From the NCBI GenBank assembly GCA_036262075.1, contig DATAJO010000024.1, forward strand, positions 1 to 29,007: DNA of 29,007 nucleotides, in the 5' to 3' direction. The notes below the pieces were generated by a model, which did not search any database, had not been told where the DNA came from, and saw only the letters and a program-made list of their open reading frames with translations. The position numbers were made by a program, and so were the translations under genes. This document shows positions 1-8,234 of this stretch, piece after piece (position 1 is the first letter of the stretch; each line of letters opens with the position of its first letter). This stretch comes from JACDBZ01 sp036262075 (GTDB lineage Bacteria; Chloroflexota; Limnocylindria; QHBO01).

Positions 1-156
1 GTCGAGGATGTGGCGAAGCTCGCGATAGCGGGCGGCGTTCGCGGTGTTGCCCGAGCTCATCTCGAGCCAGAGGCCGTCGAACTCCTTCTGGCGGGCCTCG
101 ATCTCGGCGCGCTTCGCCTCGCAGTCGCTGCTCGCCGATGCGGTCTGGTCACTCAT
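1..156 (-). CDS. Unrecognised protein, N-terminal part only
   Basis: An open frame runs leftward from ATG at 156 off the window edge (52 codons seen). It begins MSDQTASASS and continues as a charged segment rich in Glu, Arg, Ala and Lys that looks helical, roughly residues 12-52. A GAGGTG sequence lies about ten bases upstream of the ATG, and a TACAAT -10-like hexamer on the minus strand (210-205) lies within a GTATAC-type box. The gene is therefore divergent from the IclR regulator. I do not recognise the family, and too little is visible to guess a function. Confidence 0.55.
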   Translation of the reverse strand, partial: MSDQTASASSDCEAKRAEIEARQKEFDGLWLEMSSGNTANAARYRELRHILD

Positions 157-204
157 CCGATCAGTCACCTCGCGTCTTGGGGACGGCTGCTGTGTGCCGT
201 CCGG

Positions 205-250
205 ATTGTATAGCGACTGGCCCTCTCCGAGCTGAATGCGGCGGTATACA
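205..250. promoter_or_regulatory. Two RTTGTATRC/GTATAC boxes in a divergent promoter
   Basis: ATTGTATAG lies at 205-213 and GGTATACA at 243-250, centres about 37 bp apart, between the minus-strand partial gene and the IclR gene. Read leftward, the first box contains TACAAT, a good -10 for the partial gene. The first box matches the motif upstream of most other operons in the window; the second keeps mainly the GTATAC core. The operator role is inferred. Confidence 0.5.
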
Positions 251-313
251 CGCGCGCTCGAGAACGAACGGTCGTGCGTGCGGTCCGCTGCACGCCCGCT
301 GTATTCCGTCTGG

Positions 314-349
314 TGGAATTCCATCGCTCTCCGTACGTCAGAAACGTAC
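314..349. promoter_or_regulatory. Palindromes upstream of iclR-type gene (candidate autoregulatory operator)
   Basis: Two inverted repeats lie just upstream of the regulator: the perfect palindrome TGGAATTCCA (314-323), and GTACGT (333-338) with ACGTAC (344-349) separated by five bases. The second abuts the probable -35 at 350. IclR-family proteins commonly bind palindromes with TGGAA/TTCCA-like arms near their own promoter, so autoregulation is plausible. Which palindrome is the site cannot be told from sequence. Confidence 0.4.
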
Positions 350-388
350 TTGTGACGGCCTTGCCACGTCAAGTACGATTCCGCCATG
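350..388 (+). promoter_or_regulatory. Leaderless-type promoter of the IclR gene
   Basis: TTGTGA (350-355) and TACGAT (374-379) are separated by 18 bases. The -10 hexamer is followed by six bases and then the ATG at 386, so transcription would begin at or next to the start codon. No Shine-Dalgarno sequence is present, which agrees with a leaderless message. The same geometry is seen upstream of 9734 and 25131. Confidence 0.5.
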
Positions 389-1219
389 CGAGATATCGCG
401 GAGGACCGAGCTCCGACGCGCGCCGGCGGCGAGCTGCGGTCGGTGACGAACGCGCTGCGCGTGATGGAGCAGCTCGCCGATGCGGACGGGCCGATCGCGA
501 TCACCGACCTCGCCCAGCGCCTGCGCCTCGCGCCGAGCACGACCCACCGGATCCTCGCCACCCTCGCCGCCGAGGGCATGGCCGTGCGCGTCCCATCTCA
601 GCGGCGCTATCGAGCCGGCCCCGGCCTCGCCCGCCTCGCCCGTCGCTCGCTCCAGGACAACGTCCGCCTGGCCGAGGTCGCGCGCCCGGTCCTCCATCGG
701 CTCACCGCCGACAGCGGAGAGACGAGCCAGCTGACCGTCCTCGACGGCCAGGACACCGTCGCCATCGACCACGTCGACAGCCCCCAGCCGGTCATCGTCC
801 ATCACCCCGCCGGCTCCCGCGTGCCCGCGCACCCGACGGCCGTCGGCCAGGCGATCCTCGCCCACCTTCCCGAGGTGGCGGCGAAGATCGCACGGGACGG
901 GCTCGTGGCCTACACCCCGCGCACCATCGTCGATCCGGCCGCCTTCGCGGCCGAGCTCGAGCTCATCCGCACCCGGGGCTATGCGACCAACGTCGGCCAG
1001 CTCCACCCCGAGACGGCCGGCGTCGCCGCGCCGATCCTCGAGCCCTCGGGCGCCGTCATCGGCTCGATCGGCATCAGCGGGCCGGCCGCCCGGATCGGCA
1101 GGGCGAAGCGGCTCACGGCGCTGGCCGAGCTCGCCGCCGCGGGCGCGGCCGAGGTGAGGCAGCGGCTGGCGGCCCTGGAGGGCGGCACGCCCCACATCCC
1201 CATGGAGGCCGTCCGATGA
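386..1219 (+). CDS. IclR-family transcriptional regulator
   Basis: A 277-residue protein of usual IclR length. An N-terminal winged helix-turn-helix lies at about residues 18-75 (LRSVTNALRVMEQL, then ITDLAQRL and APSTTHRILATL). The C-terminal effector-binding domain at about 90-265 includes HPTAVGQAIL and, near the end, GSIGISGP. IclR proteins regulate catabolic operons in response to small aromatic or carboxylic acids. The gene heads the window's catabolic genes and reads toward the DMT-ubiD-Mo hydroxylase block, a likely target. It probably also controls itself through the palindromes at 314-349. The ATG lies six bases after a TACGAT -10 and has no SD, so the message is probably leaderless. 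The family call is firm; the effector is unknown. Confidence 0.93.
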   Translation: MRDIAEDRAPTRAGGELRSVTNALRVMEQLADADGPIAITDLAQRLRLAPSTTHRILATLAAEGMAVRVPSQRRYRAGPGLARLARRSLQDNVRLAEVARPVLHRLTADSGETSQLTVLDGQDTVAIDHVDSPQPVIVHHPAGSRVPAHPTAVGQAILAHLPEVAAKIARDGLVAYTPRTIVDPAAFAAELELIRTRGYATNVGQLHPETAGVAAPILEPSGAVIGSIGISGPAARIGRAKRLTALAELAAAGAAEVRQRLAALEGGTPHIPMEAVR

Positions 1220-1264
1220 GCGGGCATGCGCTCGCCGACCTTGCCCGGGCCCTGCGGTGCTCTG

Positions 1265-1288
1265 TAGAATACCTATGCATACAATCGG
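1265..1288 (+). promoter_or_regulatory. RTTGTATRC box and -10 region upstream of DMT-ubiD operon
   Basis: ATGCATACAAT at 1275-1285 is, on the minus strand, ATTGTATGCAT. TACAAT (1280-1285) makes a good -10 for the gene starting at 1367; a second possible -10, TAGAAT, is at 1265-1270 with TTGCCC 18 bases upstream. The ten-base string ATACAATCGG (1279-1288) is repeated exactly at 9720-9729 in front of the lyase gene. Confidence 0.55.
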
Positions 1289-1366
1289 GTCGAGCCCGGC
1301 CGTGGGCCGGCGCGGTGACCCGCTCCCCCACCGCCGGCGCCCATTTCCCTGGCTCGAGGATCTGAC

Positions 1367-2224
1367 GTGGACGGCAAGCTCCTGGCGCTCGTGACCGCGA
1401 CCTGCTTCGGCCTCAACCCCGTCGTCCTGAAGCTGGGCTTCCAGCGCAAGGGCACCTCCGAGGTGGCGCTCGTCATCGGACTGGCCGTGACCGTCCCGAT
1501 CTACATCCTCGTCGCGCCGCTCATCGGCGGCCTCGACTTCGGGGCCGTGACCGTCCCCGCGCTCATCGGCTTCATCCTCGGCGGGCTGTTCGGGACGGGG
1601 ATCGGGCGGCGCTGGATGTACATCGCCATCGAGCGCATCGGCGCCTCGCCGGCGACCGCCATCAAGAACAGCGCGCCGGTGATCACGACCTTCCTCGCCG
1701 TGCTGTTCCTCGGCGAGGAGGTGACCTTCGTCCAGTGGCTGGCGGTCGCCTCGATCGTCGCGGGCATCACGCTGGTGACGTGGAAGCCGGGCGCCGGCCT
1801 CGGACAGCTGCGGGACGTCGGGCTGCTGGCCGCCATCGGCTCGGCGCTGTCGTACGGGGTGCGGCCGCTGTTCCTCGAATGGGGCCTCGACCAGGTCGAC
1901 ATCCCGATGACCGCGGCCCTCATCGGCGCCGTCGCGGCGCTGGTCTACGCGAGCCTGTTCACCAGGCTCGACCGCATGCGCGCCGGGCTGCTCGGTCCGG
2001 CGGCACCGTTCTTCCTCGGGGCCGGCGTCCTCCAGGCGTTCGGCTTCCTGTCGCTCACCTTCGGGCTGTCGTCCGACGACGTGAGCATCGTCTATCCCGT
2101 CACCTCATCGGCTCCCCTCTTCACGCTCGCGTTCACCGCGCTGCTGCTGCGGGGCGTCGAGACGCTCACCTGGCGGATCGTCCTCGGGGCGGCCGCCGTG
2201 GTGGCGGGGGTGATCTGGCTGTGA
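1367..2224 (+). CDS. EamA/DMT-family transporter
   Basis: A 285-residue integral membrane protein with about ten hydrophobic helices in two EamA repeats, roughly residues 1-140 and 145-285. Each repeat ends in the characteristic VxxxGExxTxxQ-like segment (FLGEEVTFVQWLAV near 105-118). Members export or import small metabolites such as amino acids, organic acids or sugars; the substrate cannot be read from sequence. GTG at 1367 is preceded by GAGGA with six bases of spacing. It precedes ubiD by 49 bp and is probably co-transcribed with it. A second, larger DMT protein is encoded at 16126. Family call secure, function generic. Confidence 0.9.
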   Translation: MDGKLLALVTATCFGLNPVVLKLGFQRKGTSEVALVIGLAVTVPIYILVAPLIGGLDFGAVTVPALIGFILGGLFGTGIGRRWMYIAIERIGASPATAIKNSAPVITTFLAVLFLGEEVTFVQWLAVASIVAGITLVTWKPGAGLGQLRDVGLLAAIGSALSYGVRPLFLEWGLDQVDIPMTAALIGAVAALVYASLFTRLDRMRAGLLGPAAPFFLGAGVLQAFGFLSLTFGLSSDDVSIVYPVTSSAPLFTLAFTALLLRGVETLTWRIVLGAAAVVAGVIWL

Positions 2225-2227
2225 GTG

Positions 2228-2252
2228 ATCGGACCAACCACGTTCGGACCTA
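2228..2252 (+). repeat. TCGGACC direct repeats between DMT and ubiD genes
   Basis: GATCGGACC begins at 2228 and TTCGGACC at 2243; the CGGACC cores start 15 bp apart (2230 and 2245). The same string recurs as clustered repeats in the leader of the GntR gene (8241-8284). This is a possible second operator type or RNA element. Its location just before ubiD's ribosome-binding site would suit either transcriptional or translational control. Confidence 0.35.
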
Positions 2253-2273
2253 ACCCTGCTACAGGAGACCACG

Positions 2274-3701
2274 ATGGCCAAAGACCTGCGCACCTATCTC
2301 GACGACCTGCTCGCGAAGTACCCCGAGCAGCTGAAGATCGTCGAGGAGGAGGTCGACCCCGAGTTCGAGGCGACCGCGATCGTCGACAAGATCGAGCGTG
2401 ACGACCGCTATCCCGGCTTCCCGGCGGTGATGTTCAAGAACATCAAGGGCTCGGACGTTCCGCTCATCCTCAACCTCCACGGCACGTACGAGCGCGTTGC
2501 CCTGAGCATCGACAGCGACGTCGCCAACATGGTCCCCGAGTACTCGAAGCGCGAGGGGAGCCCGATCCCGACCACGCTCGTCGAGTCCGACCAGGCGCCG
2601 GTGCACGAGGTCGTCTACACCGGCGACGACATCGACATCACGAAGTTCCCGTTCCTCGTCCACCAGGAGCTCGACGCCGGCAAGTACATCACCTCGGCGG
2701 CGAGCATCAGCCGCGACCCCGACTCGGGCCGCCTGAACTCGGGCATCTTCCGGCACCAGGTCCAGGGCCCGCAGCAGGTCGGGTTCATGTCGAACCCGGC
2801 GCACCACACCTCGTACATCCTCCGCGCCAACCGCGACGCCGGCCGCAAGATGGAGGTGGCGCTCGTCATCGGCCATCACCCGGCGATGCTCATGGCCGCC
2901 GTCTCGAAGCTGCCGGGCATCGGCGGCGAGCTCGAGGTCATGGGTGGCCTGCTCGGCGAGTCGGTCGAGGTCGTGAAGTGCAAGACGGTCGACCTCGAGG
3001 TCCCGGCCCGGGCCGAGATCGTCATCGAGGGCATCGTCGACACCGATCCGGAGAAGGTCCAGAACGAAGGGCCCTTCGGCGAGTACCCGCTGTACTACAC
3101 CCGCCTCGGCCCCATGCCGTGGCTGCAGATCACGGCGGTCACGACCCGCAAGGACCCGATCTACGTCGACGTCTTCAACGCCCACCGCGAGCACCTCGTG
3201 CTCGGGGCGCTCCCGCGCATGGGCAGCATGTTCCGCCGCGTCCGTGAGGTCATGCCGACCGTCACGGCGATCAACCTGCCGCTGTCCGGCATCCGCAGCA
3301 TGGCCTTCATCTCGATGAAGAAGAAGGTCGAGGGCGAGCCGAAGCTGGCGGCCAGCGCGGCGTTCACCGTCGACCCGATCCTCAAGCACGTCTTCGTCGT
3401 CGACGACGACATCGACGTCTTCAACGACGACCAGGTGATGTGGGCGTTCACGACCCGCTTCCAGGCGGACCGCGACCTCACGATCATGCCGAACTTCCTC
3501 GGCGGCCACCTCAACCCGGTGACCTACGGCTGGCACCGCGAGGAGAAGGGGCCGATGGAGACGAAGCTGATCCTCGACTGCACGAAGCCGGCTCCGCCGG
3601 TGACGTTCCCGCCGGCGTGCCGGGTTCCCCCGGACGTCGTCGAGCGCGTGCAGCCGGACAAGGTCCTCAAGGACTACGTGCCGGGCACGAAGGTCTACTA
3701 G
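2274..3701 (+). CDS. UbiD-family prenylated-FMN-dependent decarboxylase
   Basis: A 475-residue protein of full UbiD length. The prFMN-site signatures are present: N155 and R160 in NSGIFRHQV, and NEGPFGEY around 264-271 with E265 and E270, matching the Arg-Glu-Glu catalytic triad of UbiD/Fdc enzymes. Family members reversibly decarboxylate aromatic, heteroaromatic or alpha,beta-unsaturated acids in the cytoplasm. They need prFMN from a UbiX flavin prenyltransferase, which is not in this window. The start is supported by AGGAGA eight or so bases upstream. The gene lies between a DMT transporter and a Mo hydroxylase, which argues for catabolism of an aromatic or heterocyclic acid rather than ubiquinone synthesis. 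A long hairpin follows the stop codon. The family is certain; the substrate is not. Confidence 0.95.
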   Translation: MAKDLRTYLDDLLAKYPEQLKIVEEEVDPEFEATAIVDKIERDDRYPGFPAVMFKNIKGSDVPLILNLHGTYERVALSIDSDVANMVPEYSKREGSPIPTTLVESDQAPVHEVVYTGDDIDITKFPFLVHQELDAGKYITSAASISRDPDSGRLNSGIFRHQVQGPQQVGFMSNPAHHTSYILRANRDAGRKMEVALVIGHHPAMLMAAVSKLPGIGGELEVMGGLLGESVEVVKCKTVDLEVPARAEIVIEGIVDTDPEKVQNEGPFGEYPLYYTRLGPMPWLQITAVTTRKDPIYVDVFNAHREHLVLGALPRMGSMFRRVREVMPTVTAINLPLSGIRSMAFISMKKKVEGEPKLAASAAFTVDPILKHVFVVDDDIDVFNDDQVMWAFTTRFQADRDLTIMPNFLGGHLNPVTYGWHREEKGPMETKLILDCTKPAPPVTFPPACRVPPDVVERVQPDKVLKDYVPGTKVY

Positions 3702-3708
3702 CCGTCAT

Positions 3709-3740
3709 CGATGGGTGCCGGTCCCGACCGGCACCCATCG
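3709..3740 (+). terminator. Perfect 15-bp hairpin after ubiD
   Basis: Arms CGATGGGTGCCGGTC (3709-3723) and its exact reverse complement (3726-3740) are separated by two bases, starting seven bases after the UbiD stop. No T-run follows, so it is either a factor-assisted terminator, common in GC-rich genomes, or an RNA 3'-end stabiliser that separates ubiD from the downstream hydroxylase genes. Confidence 0.6.
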
Positions 3741-3780
3741 TGCCGGCACGGCTCCGGCACCGACATCGAGGACGCAGCCC

Positions 3781-4632
3781 ATGATTCCCCAGTTCGAGCT
3801 CCACCGCGCCGCCGACGTGCAGGAGGCGATCGCGCTGCTCACGAGGTTCGAGGATGCGGCCTGCTATGCGGGCGGCACCGAGCTCCTCCAGGTGATGAAG
3901 ATGGGATTCGCGGCCCCGGCTCACCTCATCGACCTCAAGCCGATCGCCGAGCTCGGCGGCATCACGTCGACCGACGGCGAGCTGCACATCGGCGCGGCGG
4001 TCACCCATCGGGAGATCGAGCACTCGCCGCTCGTCGCCGAGCAGCTTCCCAGCCTGGTCGCCCTGGAACACCACGTCGCGAACATCCGGATCCGGAACGT
4101 CGGGACGCTCGGAGGCAACCTGTGCTTCGCGGAGCCACATTCCGATCCGGCCGCCCTGCTCGTCGCCTGTGACGCGACGGTGACCCTCGTCGGCTCCGGC
4201 GGCTCGAGGACGATCACCGTCGAGGAGCTCCTCCTGGATGCCTTCGTCACCGCGCGCGAGGACGACGAGATCCTGACCGGCGTCACCATCCCGGCCGTCG
4301 AGGGGCGCGCGCTGGCGTACCGCCGCTTTGCGCTGACGGAACGGCCGACGGTCTCGATCGCCGTGCACGCCAGCATCGAGGATGGTCGCCTCTCCTCGCC
4401 ACGGATCGTGGTCGGCGCCGTGGGCGCGACGCCGCTCGTCTGCCGATCCTCGGCGACCCTCGACGGCCTCGCGGTCGGCGAGGTGCGGGCCGCCGGCGAC
4501 GACGTCGCCTCGGGCTGCGCGGCCGAGGTGGAACCGATGGACGTCGAGATCGGCGACACGTACCTGCGCAACCTGGTCGCCGTGCTCGTCCGGCGCGCCC
4601 TCGCCGACCTCGTCGACGGGAGGCCGACGTGA
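3781..4632 (+). CDS. FAD-binding medium subunit of a molybdenum hydroxylase
   Basis: A 283-residue protein matching the FAD subunit of xanthine dehydrogenase/CO-dehydrogenase-type enzymes. The FAD pyrophosphate-binding motif AGGTELL is at 30-36 and the second flavin motif TLGGN at 109-113, followed by the CO-dehydrogenase flavoprotein C-terminal domain at about 175-280. It passes electrons from the 2Fe-2S subunit to an acceptor. The ATG at 3781 was chosen because the product then starts with IPQFELHRAADVQEA, the normal family N-terminus; a GAGGA lies about eleven bases upstream. Its stop overlaps the next gene's GTG in GTGA, so the three subunits are translationally coupled. Confidence 0.93.
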   Translation: MIPQFELHRAADVQEAIALLTRFEDAACYAGGTELLQVMKMGFAAPAHLIDLKPIAELGGITSTDGELHIGAAVTHREIEHSPLVAEQLPSLVALEHHVANIRIRNVGTLGGNLCFAEPHSDPAALLVACDATVTLVGSGGSRTITVEELLLDAFVTAREDDEILTGVTIPAVEGRALAYRRFALTERPTVSIAVHASIEDGRLSSPRIVVGAVGATPLVCRSSATLDGLAVGEVRAAGDDVASGCAAEVEPMDVEIGDTYLRNLVAVLVRRALADLVDGRPT

Positions 4633-5135
4633 GCCGCTCGATCAGCATCGGCCTCGAGGTCAATCGCCGCCCGATCCGCCTGGACGTGGCGCCGAACGAG
4701 ACGCTCGCACAGACGCTCCGGGAGCGGCTGTCGCTGCGGGGCACGAAGGTGTCATGCGACGCCCAGGTGTGCGGGACCTGCACGGTCCTCGTCGACGGCC
4801 GCGCGGTCAGCTCGTGCACGTTCCTGGCGGCCGACGCGGACGGCGCGCGGATCACCAGCATCGAGGGCCTGGCGGAGCCGGACGCCGGACGCCTGGCCCG
4901 GCTGCAGCGCGCGTTCGTCGAGCGGGCCGCCTTCCAGTGCGGGTACTGCACGCCCGGCTTCCTCATGAGCGCCACCGCGCTCCTCGCCGAGATCCCGAAC
5001 CCGACCCGGGAGCAGGTCATCGAGTACCTGGAGGGCAACATCTGCCGGTGCACCGGCTACGACGCCATCGTCGCGGCCGTCCTCGACGCCGCCGACGAGG
5101 CCGCCGACGACGGCTCCGACGGGAGGACGGCATGA
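4629..5135 (+). CDS. 2Fe-2S small subunit of a molybdenum hydroxylase
   Basis: A 168-residue protein with both iron-sulfur clusters of this family. The plant-ferredoxin-type cluster ligands are C43, C48, C51 and C63 (CDAQVCGTC then SSC); the second, helical-domain cluster uses C104, C107, C139 and C141 (CGYC and CRC). It relays electrons from the molybdenum cofactor to FAD. The GTG start overlaps the preceding stop by four bases, and its own stop overlaps the large subunit's ATG in ATGA. Length and spacing are normal. Nothing indicates which substrate the complex oxidises. Confidence 0.95.
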   Translation: MSRSISIGLEVNRRPIRLDVAPNETLAQTLRERLSLRGTKVSCDAQVCGTCTVLVDGRAVSSCTFLAADADGARITSIEGLAEPDAGRLARLQRAFVERAAFQCGYCTPGFLMSATALLAEIPNPTREQVIEYLEGNICRCTGYDAIVAAVLDAADEAADDGSDGRTA

Positions 5136-7477
5136 CCGCGGACCGGCCGAGTATGGAACGCCGCTCGCCTCCGCCGCCGATCGGCATCTCGGTCGAGCGA
5201 CGCGACGCCAGAGTGAAGGTGACCGGGGCCGCGAGCTTCACGGCCGATCTCACGCTGCCGGGGATGTGCCACGCCCAGCTGCTGCGGAGCCCCTACGCGC
5301 ACGCGCTGATCCGGTCGATTCGGACCGATCGGGCCCGGGCCATGCCCGGTGTCGTGGCCGTCGTCACCGCTCGCGATCTCGACGACGTCGACCTGCTCTA
5401 TGGCCATGCCATCCGCGACCATCCGATCATGGCCATCGACCGCGTGCGCTTCGCGGGCGAGCCGGTCGCCGCCGTGGTGGCAACCGGTCCCCTCGAGGCG
5501 GCGGCGGCGCTCCAGGAGATCGAGGTCGACTACGAGGAGCTGCCCTTCGTGACCGATCCGATGGAGGCGATGCGGGAGGGTGCGCCGATCATCCACCCGA
5601 CGGCCGGGGAGCTGGGCAGCCAGCGCGGCTTCGCCGAGGCCGAGGGCCCTCGGCACCCCAACGTCTCGTCGGTGTCGCGACACGCGTTCGGTGACGTCGC
5701 GGCCGCGCTCGACCGTGCCGACGTGGTCGTCGAGAACGAGTACGAGTACCCGATGATCTACGCGTACGCGATGGAGCCGTACGTCGCGGTCGCCTCCTGG
5801 GGCCACCGGAGCCTGGAGGTCTGGGCCTCCACCCAGCACCCGTTCCTCATCCGCGAGGAGCTCGCCCGGTGCTTCGGCCTCCCTCTCGCCGCGATCAGCG
5901 TCCACGTCGGGTACATCGGGGGCGGGTACGGCACGAAGGGCTACACCAAGATCGAGCCGCTCACGGCGGCCCTCGCCCTGCGGGCTCGGCGTCCGGTGCG
6001 CCTCGCCCTGACCGTCGAGGAGTCGATCCTGACGGCCCGGAGCGTCCCGGCCCGGATCTGGGCACGCAGCGCGTTCACACGAGACGGCGTGCTCCTCTCT
6101 CGCGAGGCCCGGTTCCACATGGACGGCGGGGCCTACGCGGAGAACTCACCACGAATCGCGTTCCGCACGACACGGCGCTTCGCCGGCCCGTATCGGGTGG
6201 AGGCCCTCGACGTCGAGGCGCTGTCGATCTACACGAACACCGCGCCGAGCAGCTCCTACCGCGGGCTCGGCAGCCGGCAGGGGACGTTCGCCGGCGAGCT
6301 CCAGCTCGACGAAGCGGCGGAGCGGCTCGGCATCGACCCGGTCGAGCTCCGACGGATCAACCTCCTGCGTCCCGGCGAACGACCGTGGCCCGGCGCGCGT
6401 CCGTTCGACGCCGATCTCCGCGCCGACCTGGACATCGTCGCCGAGCGGCTCGGGTACGGGTCGCCGCTCCCCGCCGACCACGGGCGCGCCATCTGCCTGT
6501 CATCCGCGGACGGCGGTGCCGAGCCGACGAGCAGCGCGCTCGTGCGGCTCCATGCCGACGGGTCGATCACGGTGATGTCCGGCAGCGCCGAGATGGGCCA
6601 GGGCTCGTCGACGGTCCTCGCCCAGATCGCCGCCGGCGAGCTCGGCGTACCGCTCGAATGCGTGCACTTCCTGCACAGCGACACCTCGCTGACGCCCTAC
6701 GACCGATCCACGGGGGCGAGCCGGACGACGACGGTGATGGGCCTCGCCATCCAGCGCGCCGCGGCCGATATCCGGGAGCAGCTCCTCGGCTGGGCGCGCG
6801 AGCTCGAGCCGTCGGCCGAGGTGAGGGCCGCGCCGGACGGCGTCCTCATCGGCGGGGAGCACGTTCCGTGGCACGAGGTGGTCACCCGCTGGTTCGGCGC
6901 GGCGGGCGGCGAGGTGGTCGGCCGCGGATACGTCCGCGCCGACGGGGTGACCGCCGAGTCGCCGCTCTTCTGGGAGGTCGGCTGCCTGGGCGTCGAGGTG
7001 AGCGTGGACCGCGAGACCGGGCGGGTGCGGGTCGAGCGCATCGTCACCCTCGGTGACGTCGGCCGGGCCATCAACCCGCAGCTCGTGGAGCAGCAGGACA
7101 TCGGCGGCGCGATCATGGGCATGGGGCCGGCCCTCAACGAGGAGCTGCGCTACGTCGAGCAGTCGATGGTCAACGGGAACCTGTGGGACTACCGCGTGCC
7201 GCGCACCACGGACCTGCCGGAGATCGACGCGGTCCTCGCCGAGCGCGAGGACGGCATCGGGCCATACGGCGCCAAGGGCGGCGGCGAGGCGTCGGTGAAT
7301 CCCATCGGCCCTGCCATCGCCAACGCCGTGGCCAATGCGGTGGGGGTCCGGCTGCGCCGGCTGCCGCTCACCCCCGAGCGCGTCTGGGCGGCCCTCAACG
7401 GCGAGGAAGCGAGCGACGGCGAATCGCGGCCGACCGGCGAGGGGCAGATGGACGGCGAGGGCGGGTCGGGGGCCTAG
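5132..7477 (+). CDS. Molybdopterin-binding large subunit of a xanthine-oxidase-family hydroxylase
   Basis: A 781-residue catalytic subunit. The N-terminal a/b-hammerhead domain contains FAGEPVAAVVA near residue 108. The Moco-binding domains contain GQG near 489 and GAKGGGEASVNP near 712-723, whose Glu is the expected catalytic base. At the active-site loop (about 374-382) the sequence is SSYRGLGSRQ. The CO-dehydrogenase form I signature AYxCSFR is absent, so this is not a classical CO dehydrogenase. Likely substrates are N-heterocycles (nicotinate- or purine-like), aldehydes or aromatic acyl compounds. Its TAG stop overlaps the convergent GntR gene's stop in CTAG. No XdhC/CoxF-type maturation gene lies in the window. 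Confidence 0.93.
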   Translation: MTADRPSMERRSPPPPIGISVERRDARVKVTGAASFTADLTLPGMCHAQLLRSPYAHALIRSIRTDRARAMPGVVAVVTARDLDDVDLLYGHAIRDHPIMAIDRVRFAGEPVAAVVATGPLEAAAALQEIEVDYEELPFVTDPMEAMREGAPIIHPTAGELGSQRGFAEAEGPRHPNVSSVSRHAFGDVAAALDRADVVVENEYEYPMIYAYAMEPYVAVASWGHRSLEVWASTQHPFLIREELARCFGLPLAAISVHVGYIGGGYGTKGYTKIEPLTAALALRARRPVRLALTVEESILTARSVPARIWARSAFTRDGVLLSREARFHMDGGAYAENSPRIAFRTTRRFAGPYRVEALDVEALSIYTNTAPSSSYRGLGSRQGTFAGELQLDEAAERLGIDPVELRRINLLRPGERPWPGARPFDADLRADLDIVAERLGYGSPLPADHGRAICLSSADGGAEPTSSALVRLHADGSITVMSGSAEMGQGSSTVLAQIAAGELGVPLECVHFLHSDTSLTPYDRSTGASRTTTVMGLAIQRAAADIREQLLGWARELEPSAEVRAAPDGVLIGGEHVPWHEVVTRWFGAAGGEVVGRGYVRADGVTAESPLFWEVGCLGVEVSVDRETGRVRVERIVTLGDVGRAINPQLVEQQDIGGAIMGMGPALNEELRYVEQSMVNGNLWDYRVPRTTDLPEIDAVLAEREDGIGPYGAKGGGEASVNPIGPAIANAVANAVGVRLRRLPLTPERVWAALNGEEASDGESRPTGEGQMDGEGGSGA

Positions 7478-8178
7478 CGACCCACGGAGACCGACAACCG
7501 GTTCCCGTCCACCCCGGGCTCCACGGACTGCGACAGGTACTGGCTGGCGATGTACTCGCGCGCGCTCTCGACGTGGCGCCGGGCGACCTTCTCCGCCAGG
7601 TCGGGATCGCGCAGCTCCATGGCCCGGATGATCTCCTCGTGCTCCGCGAGCACCTCGGCCGCGCGCTCCTGGCTGGCAAACGCCTCGTTCGAGAAGCGCC
7701 GCACGAAGTCGAGCAGGTTGCGGGTGAGATGGCGCAGGCGCTCGTTCCCGGCCGCCTGGTGGAGGACGTCGTGGAACTTGATATTGGCCTGGACCATCCC
7801 CTCCCACTGCCCGGTGCGGACCGCATCGCGCATCATGTCCATCAGGAGGTGGAGCTTCGTCAGATCGGTCGAGGAGACGCGGCCGGCCGCCAGGCGCGCG
7901 GCGAGCCCGTCGAGCACCTCGCGCACGACGAAGATCTCCTCGAGCTCCCGCGCGTCGACGTCGCTAACGACGATGCCGCGGACGGGATCCACGCGAATGA
8001 GGCCTTCGGCGGTGAGTCGCTTCAGCGCCTCGCGAACGGGCGTGCGGCTGACCGTGAACTCGGTCGCGAGCTGAAGCTCGACGAGCCGAGATCCGGGCTC
8101 CAGCATGCCGGCCAGGATCCGGTGCCTGAGCGCCTGGTACACGCGCTCGCTGCTCGGCACCGGAGCGTCGCCTGACAT
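7474..8178 (-). CDS. GntR-family regulator with FCD effector domain
   Basis: A 234-residue regulator. The N-terminal winged helix (about 8-72) carries the GntR signature LATEFTVSRTPVREALKRL. The C-terminal FCD all-helical domain (about 78-215) has probable metal ligands H136 (KFHDVL), H180 (AEHEEI) and H202 (RRHVES); the usual first Asp appears to be Asn132. FCD regulators bind carboxylate effectors and palindromes of the TTGTATACAA or TGGTNNNACCA type, so this is the best candidate for binding the GTATAC boxes of the window. ATG at 8178 starts the family-typical SSERVYQALRHRI region; a longer start at TTG 8286 would add an unlikely 36-residue tail and would run through the repeats at 8235-8287. 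A GTATAC box upstream suggests autoregulation. Confidence 0.93.
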   Translation of the reverse strand: MSGDAPVPSSERVYQALRHRILAGMLEPGSRLVELQLATEFTVSRTPVREALKRLTAEGLIRVDPVRGIVVSDVDARELEEIFVVREVLDGLAARLAAGRVSSTDLTKLHLLMDMMRDAVRTGQWEGMVQANIKFHDVLHQAAGNERLRHLTRNLLDFVRRFSNEAFASQERAAEVLAEHEEIIRAMELRDPDLAEKVARRHVESAREYIASQYLSQSVEPGVDGNRLSVSVGR

Positions 8179-8234
8179 GGCCTGGTCGTTCGACCGTGGT
8201 GAGGCATCCGCCACCGGTCTGGCTCCTTCCTCAG

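Noticed and set aside
5132..7477. Aerobic CO dehydrogenase (coxMSL)
   Set aside because: Gene order and subunits fit, but the large subunit lacks the AYxCSFR active-site signature, and the context is acid catabolism.
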